A stretch of 7,793 bases of DNA. Origin: a bacterium. Lineage in GTDB: Bacteria; Sumerlaeota; Sumerlaeia; MVZB01. The stretch is taken from positions 1-7,793 of the forward strand of contig JAMCWS010000168.1 in NCBI GenBank assembly GCA_023480605.1. Direction: 5' to 3'. Each line of letters opens with the position of its first letter. Positions within the stretch are counted from its first letter, which is position 1. Positions 1-6,540 of the stretch are shown piece by piece. Below the pieces are notes generated by a model. It was not told the DNA's origin. It saw only the letters and a program-made list of their open reading frames with translations, and made no database searches. Made by a program: the position numbers and the translations under genes.

Positions 1-2141
1 CGGCCCGCATGGGGGCGCGCACCGTGCTCATCCACGACCGGCCGGTGCTGGGCGGCAACGGCAGCGAGGAACTGGGCGTCGGCATCGCCGGGGCGGCCAT
101 GCACCATCCCCACGCGCGCGAAGGCGGCATCCTCGAAGAGGCGGCGCGCATCACGGCCAGCCTGGGCGACCACGGCGTCAGCAAGGCCTTCCGCCTGATG
201 ACCGGCGAGCAGCAAAACCTTGAAGTGGTCGACAATCACCGGGTCGTCGGCGCCGAAAAAAACGCCGACGGCACGGTCGGCGCCGTGAAAGCCGTCGGCA
301 CGCTGACGGGTGAATACGGCCTCTGGCGCGGTCGTTACTTCATCGACTGCACGGGCGACGGTTGGCTGGGCTTCTACGCCGGCGCCAGGTGGCGCATGGG
401 GCGCGAGTCGCGCGAGGAGTTCGGCGAAAGCCTGGCCCCCGAAAAGGCCGACGGCATCACGATGAGCGGCTGCCTGATGGATCACTACACGCTGGCTTAC
501 CTGGCCGAGGACACCGGCGCGCCAGTTTCCTACACCGCCCCGGCGTGGGCCACCCGAATGCCCGACCCCGAGGATTTTCTCCAACGGCCGATCTCGCGCG
601 TCAAAACCGGCGAATGGTGGATCGAGGCGCCCGGCGACCTGGACGACCTTAACGACGCCGAACACGCCCGCGACGAACTGGTGCGCATCACGTTCGGTTT
701 CTGGGATTACGTCAAGAACCGCTGGCCGGGGCGCGAGGCCGCGGCGAACTACGCCCTCAAATCGACATCGTTTCAGGACGCCCGGCGCGAAACCCGCCGC
801 CTCGAAGGCGACTACTGGTTCAAACAGCAGGACGCGCAGAACGCCGTCGTCTTCCCCGACCGGATTTCCTATGGCGGTTGGCCGCTCGACGTGCATCACC
901 CGCGCGGCATCCTCTCGGGCCGGGAGGGGCCGTTCACCTGCAACGCTCTGGTGCCGATCCACAGCCTGCCATTCCGTATTTTGTATTCGGTAAATGTCGA
1001 CAACCTGCGCATGGCCGGACGCGACGTGAGCGCCACGCACATCGGCCTGGGGACGGTGCGCGTGCAGGGGACGCTGAGCGGGCTGGGGCAGGCCGCCGGC
1101 ACGGCCGCGGCGCTTTGCCTGGAGTTGGGGGTCACGCCGCGCGAACTGGGCCAAAAGCACATCGGCCGTCTCCAGCAGACGTTGCTTAGAGACGACCAAT
1201 ACATCCCCGCCCTGCGCAACGAGGATCCCGCCGACCTTGCGCGCGCCTCCAGGATCAGCGCCTCGAGCACCGCCCCGGGCACGCTTTTCGGCCGAAGCGA
1301 GGCCGAGGCTTACAATGGATATGAACTCACTCACTGGCGGGCGGTGATGTTTCCGCGCGGGAGCAACCGGGAAATCAAGTCGATCGCCCTGGCGCTCGAA
1401 TCCCGCCGGCGCGAACCGGTCCGGGTGACGCTGCACCTGCGCGCGGCGGGCGCCAAGGGCGACTACAGCGCCGGCGAAGACCTGGCCGCCGTCGCCGCCA
1501 CGCTGCCGGCGCGCCACAAGGGCTTCGTCGAGTTCCCCATCGGGCGCGCGATCGACACGCCCTTCGTCTGGGTCTGCCTGGCCCCCGCGCCGGGGGTATG
1601 GTGGGACCTGATGCATACGGCGCCGGAGGGCTCCAGCCGGGCCTACCGCAGCAGCGGCGCCGGCCAGGCGTGGGAGGTGCGCGACGGCCAATTTCACGCC
1701 TTCGCCGTCGAGCCGCCGCTGGTCGTCGTGGGCGACTACCGGCCGGAAAACGTCGTGAACGGCGTCACCCGCGTCGTCGGCGACGCGGCCAACCAATGGG
1801 CTTCGGATCCCGCCCAACCTTTGCCCCAATGGGTCGAACTGGCCCTGCCGGCCCCGGCGGCGCTGAACACGGTGTGCCTGACCTTCGACAGCGACTTCAA
1901 CCGGAGGTATCCGGGAGGCGAGGTGGTGCGCCAGATGGTGCGCGACTACACGCTGGAGGCCCACGACGGCACGGCCTGGCGCGAAGTGGCCCGCGTCCAC
2001 GGCAATTACCAGCGCCGGCGCGTCCACCGTTTCGAGTCGGTGACGGCCGCGCGGCTGCGCCTGACCGTGCAGGCGACCTGCGGCGATCGCTCGGCGAAGG
2101 TGTTCGAGATCCGGGCCTACAACGAACCCGCCCGGGCGTAG
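1..2141 (+). CDS. FAD-dependent oxidoreductase with C-terminal discoidin-like domain (5' partial)
   Basis: This is a flavoprotein of the FAD_oxidored (PF12831-type) family, with substrate unknown. The reading frame is open from the first full codon at base 3. The ATG at 9 lies inside the N-terminal Rossmann fold: the dinucleotide-binding glycine motif expected just upstream is absent, so the true start is outside the window. Counting from that ATG, the sequence shows GGN near residues 15-17 (flavin-binding region), the family hallmark FIDCTGDGWLG near 111-121 followed by GRESREEFGESLAPE, and the C-terminal FAD-side block NLRMAGRDVSATHIGLGTVR followed by a Gly/Ala-rich helix. After about residue 430 comes a beta-rich region. 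From about 572 to 705 there is an F5/8 type C (discoidin-like) module, ending in a core of the type DYTLEAHDGTAWREV and LRLTVQATCGDRSAKVFEIR. Such modules often bind sugars. The gene ends 152 bp before the DUF4434 gene. The family call is firm; function in glycan processing is inferred from neighbours. Confidence 0.9.
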   Translation, partial: ARMGARTVLIHDRPVLGGNGSEELGVGIAGAAMHHPHAREGGILEEAARITASLGDHGVSKAFRLMTGEQQNLEVVDNHRVVGAEKNADGTVGAVKAVGTLTGEYGLWRGRYFIDCTGDGWLGFYAGARWRMGRESREEFGESLAPEKADGITMSGCLMDHYTLAYLAEDTGAPVSYTAPAWATRMPDPEDFLQRPISRVKTGEWWIEAPGDLDDLNDAEHARDELVRITFGFWDYVKNRWPGREAAANYALKSTSFQDARRETRRLEGDYWFKQQDAQNAVVFPDRISYGGWPLDVHHPRGILSGREGPFTCNALVPIHSLPFRILYSVNVDNLRMAGRDVSATHIGLGTVRVQGTLSGLGQAAGTAAALCLELGVTPRELGQKHIGRLQQTLLRDDQYIPALRNEDPADLARASRISASSTAPGTLFGRSEAEAYNGYELTHWRAVMFPRGSNREIKSIALALESRRREPVRVTLHLRAAGAKGDYSAGEDLAAVAATLPARHKGFVEFPIGRAIDTPFVWVCLAPAPGVWWDLMHTAPEGSSRAYRSSGAGQAWEVRDGQFHAFAVEPPLVVVGDYRPENVVNGVTRVVGDAANQWASDPAQPLPQWVELALPAPAALNTVCLTFDSDFNRRYPGGEVVRQMVRDYTLEAHDGTAWREVARVHGNYQRRRVHRFESVTAARLRLTVQATCGDRSAKVFEIRAYNEPARA

Positions 2142-2170
2142 GAAGCCAGTGAGCGGGAGAACCAAGACCG

Positions 2171-2271
2171 ATGGGACCGATGGGACGCATGGGACCAATG
2201 GGACGTATATGATCATATGGTCTCATAGGTCCCATACATCCAATAGGTTCCATCATTCCCATATGTCCCAT
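2171..2271. repeat. Inverted array of degenerate 9-bp repeats (ATGGGACNN) around a palindrome
   Basis: Four units of the form ATGGGACNN start at 2171, 2180, 2189 and 2198. They are followed by the perfect 12-bp palindrome ATATGATCATAT at 2207-2218. Then come six units of the inverse form, ending ...CCCAT or degenerate versions, at 2219-2226, 2227-2235, 2236-2244, 2245-2253, 2254-2262 and 2263-2271. Left and right units pair in register as 7-bp helices separated by 1- or 2-nt internal loops; the 2189 unit pairs perfectly with 2229-2235. The array fills most of the gap between the oxidoreductase and the DUF4434 gene and does not look like a coding region. It could act as an RNA hairpin, a transcript-end processing site or a mobile repeat. 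No T-run follows, so it is not a canonical terminator. Confidence 0.85.
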
Positions 2272-2279
2272 CCTCTAAC

Positions 2280-2286
2280 GGAAGGA
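2280..2286 (+). promoter_or_regulatory. Ribosome binding site of the DUF4434 gene
   Basis: A purine-rich GGAAGGA lies directly after the 9-bp repeat array. Seven bases separate it from the ATG at 2294, a normal Shine-Dalgarno distance. It supports that start. Confidence 0.7.
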
Positions 2287-2293
2287 TCTGACC

Positions 2294-3220
2294 ATGAGCG
2301 ATCGGATCGGCAAAATCACGGGAACCTTTCTCGATGAAATCACCATCGACATCGGCAGCCTGAACTGGTCGGCCGCCGACTGGGCGCGTTCGTTCGAGGC
2401 GATGGCCTTCATCGGCATCGACACGGTCATCATCATTCGCGGCGGACTGCGCGACCTTGGGGTCTTCCCCTCGAAAGTGATCGGCAACCGCCATGACCCC
2501 GACCTGGCGCAGCTATTCCTAGACGAAGCCGCCCGCCACGGCATGCGCCTGTTCTTCGGCACCTACGACAGCGGCATGCTTTATCTCGGCTCACGAGGGC
2601 TGAGCGACCCCAAGGCGGAATTGGATTTGAATCGCCGTTTCGCCGACGAGGTGTTCGATCGTTACGGCGCCCACCCCGCATTCAAAGGATGGTACATGAC
2701 CCACGAGGTCAGTTCGAATCTCAAGGGGATCAACGAATTATACCGGGAACTGGCCGGCCACCTCAAAAATCAAACCCCCATGCTGCCGATCCTTATTTCG
2801 CCTTATTACCCCTCGCGGCTTATCTTCGGCGACAAGTACCTGACCCCCGAGCAGTTCGGCCAGTCGTGGCGCGAACTCCTCGACGGCCTGACCGGCCTGG
2901 TCGACATCATGGCTTTCCAGGACGGCACCTGCCGCGACGATTATCCTGAATACCTGGCCGTGGCCAAGACCTTCGCCGACGACTTCGGCATCGAGTTCTG
3001 GAACAACGTCGAGGCCTTCGATCGCAACATGTCCTACCACTTTCCGCCGCGCGACATCCGGCAGTTGACCCGCCGGCTGCGCATCACCGAGCCGTACGTC
3101 ACCAAGCACATTACCTTCGAGTTTACGCATTTCATGAGTCCCAACAGCGAGTTCCCCGGCGCGGCCAACCTGTACCGGCGCTACTGCGAAACGGTGCTGG
3201 GCAAGCAATCGCCGTGGTGA
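2294..3220 (+). CDS. DUF4434 domain protein (glycosidase-like TIM barrel)
   Basis: This 308-residue protein resembles the DUF4434 family (PF14488), whose members are glycoside-hydrolase-like TIM barrels of unproven activity. It has no signal peptide or membrane segment, so a cytoplasmic location is predicted. Family-like features are the opening ITGTFLDEI (residues 8-16), an early strand GIDTVIIIRGG (41-51), the strand LFFGTYDS (86-93), GWYMTHEVS with Glu138 at a position expected for an acid/base, VDIMAFQDG (203-211), and EFWNNVEAF with Glu240 as a possible nucleophile. The catalytic roles are inferred from barrel topology, not known. The start is fixed by a good GGAAGGA site and the family-like N-terminus. 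The length fits a single-domain member. It lies downstream of the oxidoreductase and 72 bp before the epimerase, which suggests a sugar-related role. Confidence 0.8.
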   Translation: MSDRIGKITGTFLDEITIDIGSLNWSAADWARSFEAMAFIGIDTVIIIRGGLRDLGVFPSKVIGNRHDPDLAQLFLDEAARHGMRLFFGTYDSGMLYLGSRGLSDPKAELDLNRRFADEVFDRYGAHPAFKGWYMTHEVSSNLKGINELYRELAGHLKNQTPMLPILISPYYPSRLIFGDKYLTPEQFGQSWRELLDGLTGLVDIMAFQDGTCRDDYPEYLAVAKTFADDFGIEFWNNVEAFDRNMSYHFPPRDIRQLTRRLRITEPYVTKHITFEFTHFMSPNSEFPGAANLYRRYCETVLGKQSPW

Positions 3221-3249
3221 GTGTGGGGCGCGGCAGCGCGACCGACCCA

Positions 3250-3283
3250 TCGATTACGATTACGATTACGATCGCGATCACGA
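3250..3283 (+). repeat. Hexamer tandem repeat upstream of the epimerase (CGATTA/CGATCA type)
   Basis: After a leading T, the hexamers read CGATTA three times, then CGATCG, CGATCA and a final CGA. It occupies about half of the 72-bp gap between the DUF4434 and epimerase genes and ends nine bases before the epimerase ATG. Translating through it in the epimerase frame gives an RLRLRLRSRSR tract, a repeat artefact and not protein. It is related in inverted orientation to the repeat at 4484-4511. Confidence 0.85.
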
Positions 3284-3292
3284 AAGATAACC

Positions 3293-4489
3293 ATGGACGC
3301 GACGCGGATCAATGAACTAGCGGTGCTTTACCGCGACATCCTGCTCGGTGACGTGATCCCCTTCTGGACGCGGCATGCCGTCGACCGCGAGCAGGGAGGT
3401 TACTTCACCTTCCTCGACCGCGACGGCGCCATCTTCTCGACCGACAAACCCGTCTGGCTCCAGGGGCGCACCGTTTGGGTCTTCTCGCGGCTTTACAACG
3501 AAGTCGAGCGCCGCCCGGAGTGGCTCGAACTGGCCCGCCACGGGATGCGCTTTCTGATGGACCACTGCTTCGACCGCGACGGGCGGATGTTCTTCATGGT
3601 CGACCGCGACGGCCGGGCGTTGCGCAAACGCCGCTACTTGTTCAGCGAAACGTTCGCCATCATGGCGCTTGCCGAATTCGCCCGCGCCACGGGCGAGGAC
3701 TGGGCGCGCCAGCGCGCGGCCGACCTGTTCGACCTCGTATTGCGTTACCACACCACGCCCGGCCTGCTCGAGCCCAAGGACATCCCCGGCGCGCGGCCCG
3801 CCAAGGCCCACGCCATGCCGATGATCCTGCTGGCCACGGTCCAGGCGCTCGAACGTGCCGATGATCGGCCGCTCTATCGCGAAGTGGCCGACCGGTCGCT
3901 GGCCGAGATCTTCGATCACCACTGCAAACCCGAGCTGCGCGCTTTGCTGGAAACGGTCGGGCCGAATGGCGAGTTGATCGACACGCCCGAAGGACGGTGC
4001 ATCAATCCGGGCCACGCGATCGAGAGCGCCTGGTTCGTCATGGAGGAGGGCCGCCGGCGCGACGACGCGGACCTGGCTCGCCAGGCGCTGCCCATCCTCG
4101 AGTGGTCGCTCGAACGCGGCTGGGACCCCGAGCACGGCGGTCTCTTCTATTTCACCGACCTCAAGGGCCTGCCTTGCGTTCAGTATGAATGGGACATGAA
4201 GCTGTGGTGGCCGCATACCGAGGCGCTCTACGCGACGCTGCTGGCCCACCGCCTGACGGGCGAGGCGCGCTGGGCCGAGTGGCACGAACGGCTGCGCGAA
4301 TGGACCTGGGCGCACTTCCCCGACCCGCAATACGGCGAGTGGTTCGGCTACCTTCACCGCGACGGGTCGGTCTCGACGCGCCTCAAGGGCAACGGCTGGA
4401 AAGGGCCTTTCCATCTCTCGCGGATGCTGCTTTACTGCTGGAAATTGCTGGGCGACTGGCCAACTCAATCTGATGAGTCATCTTCGTGA
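3293..4489 (+). CDS. N-acylglucosamine 2-epimerase (AGE/RenBP) family protein
   Basis: This 398-residue (alpha/alpha)6-barrel enzyme belongs to the AGE superfamily, which epimerises or isomerises sugars at C2 (N-acetylglucosamine/N-acetylmannosamine, cellobiose, or mannose/fructose). The length is typical and it should be cytosolic. Family motifs are VWLQGRTVWVFSRLYN with Arg59, the YLFSETFAIMALAEFARATG helix (115-134), AKAHAMPM with His173, NPGHAIESAW with His241, KLWWPHTEALY with His308, and GPFHLSRMLLY with His374. The positions of Arg59, His241 and His374 correspond to the active-site Arg and the two catalytic histidines known in RenBP and YihS. I chose ATG 3293 because family similarity begins at once (an MDATRINELAVLYRDILL-like first helix), whereas the GTG at 3221 would read through the hexamer repeat. 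The Shine-Dalgarno is weak (GAAAGA, 3282-3287). The stop codon lies inside a second hexamer repeat, so the last residues (SDESSS) are not family-like. Which sugar it acts on cannot be decided. Confidence 0.92.
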   Translation: MDATRINELAVLYRDILLGDVIPFWTRHAVDREQGGYFTFLDRDGAIFSTDKPVWLQGRTVWVFSRLYNEVERRPEWLELARHGMRFLMDHCFDRDGRMFFMVDRDGRALRKRRYLFSETFAIMALAEFARATGEDWARQRAADLFDLVLRYHTTPGLLEPKDIPGARPAKAHAMPMILLATVQALERADDRPLYREVADRSLAEIFDHHCKPELRALLETVGPNGELIDTPEGRCINPGHAIESAWFVMEEGRRRDDADLARQALPILEWSLERGWDPEHGGLFYFTDLKGLPCVQYEWDMKLWWPHTEALYATLLAHRLTGEARWAEWHERLREWTWAHFPDPQYGEWFGYLHRDGSVSTRLKGNGWKGPFHLSRMLLYCWKLLGDWPTQSDESSS

Positions 4490-4511
4490 TCGTGATCGTG
4501 ATCGTAATCGA
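4484..4511 (-). repeat. Hexamer tandem repeat downstream of the epimerase, inverted relative to 3250-3283
   Basis: On the + strand this reads TCGTGA three times, then TCGTAA and TCGA. Read on the - strand it starts with TCGATTACGAT and ends with CGATCACGA, the same termini as the copy at 3250-3283, but with one hexamer fewer. It overlaps the last codons of the epimerase and provides its TGA at 4487-4489. An upstream ATG at 4473 would read through it as a DRDRDRNR tract. Confidence 0.85.
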
Positions 4512-4554
4512 TTCCGTAAGCTTATCATAGAGGACTGGTCAAATTGTCGGGAAT

Positions 4555-4559
4555 GGGAG
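4555..4559 (+). promoter_or_regulatory. Ribosome binding site deciding the GH5-like start
   Basis: GGGAG sits nine bases before the ATG at 4569. This supports 4569 rather than the in-frame ATG at 4473, which would overlap the epimerase and read through the hexamer repeat. Confidence 0.6.
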
Positions 4560-4568
4560 CGGTTCGAC

Positions 4569-6245
4569 ATGGCTAAAACGAAGCATCTGGTTTCCATCGC
4601 GGGCGCGGCGGGGCTGGTGCTCGTTGCGGCCGCGGCGCTGATCGGCGCCCTGAATCCTAGCGCGGCGGCCGTCGCCGGCGCCGTATCCACGCCGTTCGCG
4701 AAGGGGGATTTCATCCGCGTCGCCCCGGACAACTTCACCTTCGCCGACGCCGCGGGCCGGCGTTTCGTGCCGATGGGAGCCTACTATTTCGACGACCGCC
4801 ATCCCGATGTCAACGCGATGGATTACTGGGATTATTTCAAGGCGGCTGACATCGAACGCGACTTCGCGCTGGCCCGCCAACTCGGCTGCAATACGCTACG
4901 CCTGACATTCCACCTCACGCCCGTCGGCGCCGATTCGCGCGATCTCCAGGCCGGGACGCCGGAAGACTTCAACAAGTGCGACGAACTTGTCGCCGCCGCA
5001 CGGCGCAACGGCCTGCGCCTTTACGTCAACATCAGCCTGCGCGGGCGCCATCGCCAGGATCCCCGGGCCACCTCACTATATGCCGAAGGCTTCCGCCGCC
5101 TGGCCGAGCGCTACCGCGACGAACCGGCGATCTTCTGCTGGGAGGTGGACTCGGAGGCTACGACACTCGTCGGCCACGAGGGCGACCGAGCCGAATGGGA
5201 GCGCTGGCTGGCGAGCCGCTACCCCAGCGAGGCGGCCAACGCCGCGGCGTGGGGCCTGAAGCCCACGCCCGGCTGGCGCGACAAGGTCTGGGAGGAGCTA
5301 TGCGGCGCCCTGTACCACAACGGCGAGTTCGACAAGGTGCGCAACGCCAAGCCCACGCTCTGGTATCTCGATTCGCTCAACAAAAAGAACGACCGGAAGC
5401 TCTACGACTGGCAACTCTTCCGCGAGCATCTCTACACGGTCAAGATCACACCGCTGGTGAAGGCCGTCCGCGCCGCCGACCCCAATCACTTGGTGGCCAT
5501 CGACCTCATCCTCTGGGAGTTTCCGCTGGTGCGCAACCAGGGGGCGGCCGGCTGGGGCGGCCCTTACGGCTATTCGGCGCTGGACCTTGCGGCGCTGGGC
5601 AAGATGGTCGATTTCATCGGCGTCCACACATACCCCTTTTACATTCCGCCCTTCACATCGGAGTGGTATGAGAACCTGTCGCGCGACCCGAAAATTTTAG
5701 ACCGCGAGTTGCGCTACCTCGAGACCCTTTGCCGTTACGTGCGCGCCAACTCCGGCCGCCCGGTCGTGCGCAGCGAGACGGGCTGGCACGGCGGAGCGGG
5801 TGACTACTCCCGCAACACCGAGGCCGACCAGGCGCGCTGGTGCGAAGACCTGACCGCGGCGACCAACGACTGCGCCGTCGGCTGGATCAACTGGACCCTC
5901 CGGGACGTGCCGACCCACGAGAAGCTCACCCAATATAGCGGCCTCGTCACCGCCGGCATCACCGTCAAGCTCGACGCCGAAGACATCAACCCCCTGAGCA
6001 AGTGGCTCTGGGGCGGCGGCGACCTGCCCGAGGGCCAGGCCTGCCGGCTCAAGGCTTGGGGGAAGGCCTTCGGCCCGCTGGCGGCCCGGTGCCAGTCTGA
6101 CCCCGCCATCCGCTTCGTGCCCGGCAAGCGGATCGAGCTTTCGCGGCGGCTTCTTTATACGGCCGACAACCGCACCCTCGACGCCCTGCTCCAAGACTGT
6201 ATGAGCGACAAGAATTTCCCATGCGACATCCACCTGGTGGAGTGA
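4569..6245 (+). CDS. Exported GH5-like (clan GH-A) glycoside hydrolase
   Basis: This 558-residue protein begins with a short basic stretch (MAKTKH) and a hydrophobic segment to about residue 39, a Sec signal peptide or N-terminal anchor, so it acts outside the cytoplasm. The rest looks like a cellulase/mannanase-type (beta/alpha)8 barrel. It has GRRFVPMGAYYF near the start, NTLRL with Arg111, LRLYVNIS, CWEVDSEA with the presumed acid/base Glu196, FIGVHTYPFY (349-358), VVRSETGWHG with the presumed nucleophile Glu403, and GWINWTLRD (438-446) on the last strand. A segment near 210-235 (AEWERWLASRYPSEAANAAAWGL) resembles an insertion seen in some GH5/GH42-like enzymes. One oddity is that the Asn normally preceding the acid/base is Ser195. 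About 70 residues after the barrel are unassigned. The gene starts 79 bp after the epimerase. Possible activities include beta-mannanase, beta-glucosidase or beta-galactosidase; the substrate is not readable. Confidence 0.82.
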   Translation: MAKTKHLVSIAGAAGLVLVAAAALIGALNPSAAAVAGAVSTPFAKGDFIRVAPDNFTFADAAGRRFVPMGAYYFDDRHPDVNAMDYWDYFKAADIERDFALARQLGCNTLRLTFHLTPVGADSRDLQAGTPEDFNKCDELVAAARRNGLRLYVNISLRGRHRQDPRATSLYAEGFRRLAERYRDEPAIFCWEVDSEATTLVGHEGDRAEWERWLASRYPSEAANAAAWGLKPTPGWRDKVWEELCGALYHNGEFDKVRNAKPTLWYLDSLNKKNDRKLYDWQLFREHLYTVKITPLVKAVRAADPNHLVAIDLILWEFPLVRNQGAAGWGGPYGYSALDLAALGKMVDFIGVHTYPFYIPPFTSEWYENLSRDPKILDRELRYLETLCRYVRANSGRPVVRSETGWHGGAGDYSRNTEADQARWCEDLTAATNDCAVGWINWTLRDVPTHEKLTQYSGLVTAGITVKLDAEDINPLSKWLWGGGDLPEGQACRLKAWGKAFGPLAARCQSDPAIRFVPGKRIELSRRLLYTADNRTLDALLQDCMSDKNFPCDIHLVE

Positions 6246-6284
6246 CGCGCGTCCGCAATCTCTTGATGATGGATCGAGGTTATT

Positions 6285-6415
6285 GAACCACGGAGGCACA
6301 GAGACACAGAGAGGTGGAATTCTGGTTCCTTACCAACAATCGCGTTTGGCGTTCAAGCTTCGGCTTGATATCTCAATCCCTGTATTTTCCGTGTTCGCCG
6401 TGCCTCTGTGGTTTA
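6285..6415. repeat. Imperfect inverted repeat of the AACCACNGAGGCAC family enclosing a cUUCGg hairpin
   Basis: The left arm (about 6285-6312) reads AACCACGGAGGCAC followed by AGAGACACAGAG. The right arm (about 6381-6415), read on the - strand, is AACCACAGAGGCAC followed by GGCGAACACGGA. The first 14 bases of the arms differ at one position. The arms enclose about 70 bp with a stable hairpin near the centre. This fills the middle of the 295-bp gap before the sulfatase. Spurious frames through it give NHRGTANTENTG-like peptides, a recurring artefact of this repeat type in bacterial genomes. The remaining flanks, 6246-6284 and 6416-6491, show no recognisable gene or site. Confidence 0.75.
6353..6368 (+). 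other. Hairpin with cUUCGg tetraloop
   Basis: TCAAGC and GCTTGA form a perfect 6-bp stem around a TTCG loop closed by C-G, an exceptionally stable RNA tetraloop. No T-run follows, so it is not a canonical intrinsic terminator. It sits near the centre of the inverted repeat at 6285-6415 and would be its apical loop. Confidence 0.6.
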
Positions 6416-6491
6416 GATGATGAAATAATTCGGCGCACGGGGCAGAGACAGCCAGGACTGGCGTGGATGACAAGAAAGACTTGGCGCGGGG

Positions 6492-6520
6492 CGCGACTCC
6501 GTTCCGACGGCGCGATTTTT
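6492..6520 (+). terminator. Possible weak intrinsic terminator or leader attenuator before the sulfatase
   Basis: CGCG (6492-6495) and CGCG (6511-6514) pair outside CCGT/ACGG (6499-6502 with 6507-6510) around a TCCG loop, with a 3-nt bulge ACT on the left side. ATTTTT follows at 6515-6520. The stem is short and the sulfatase ATG is only 20 bases further on, so it could end transcription from upstream, attenuate the sulfatase, or be chance in GC-rich DNA. Confidence 0.25.
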
Positions 6521-6540
6521 GGCTTATAAAAGGTTTCATC

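Noticed and set aside
2149..2337. Small frame through the 9-bp repeat region (DGTDGTHGTNGT peptide)
   Set aside because: The periodic composition is explained by the ATGGGACNN repeat, and it overlaps the start of the DUF4434 gene.
3221..3292. Upstream GTG start for the epimerase
   Set aside because: The extension translates the hexamer repeat as RLRLRLRSRSR; family similarity starts at the ATG at 3293.
3317..4468. Long open frame on the - strand (383 codons) opposite the epimerase
   Set aside because: It is a shadow of the well-supported epimerase gene; it has no recognisable motifs.
3250..4511. CRISPR array
   Set aside because: Units are six bases, contiguous and without spacers; there are no cas genes in the window.
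4473..4568. In-frame upstream ATG extending the GH5-like protein by 32 residues
   Set aside because: It would overlap the epimerase and read a DRDRDRNR tract from the hexamer repeat, and would place the signal peptide inside the protein. The ATG at 4569 has a Shine-Dalgarno site and a proper signal peptide.
6285..6415. Insertion sequence remnant with terminal inverted repeats
   Set aside because: The internal region is too short to code for a transposase and I see no clear target-site duplication, so I list it only as an inverted repeat.
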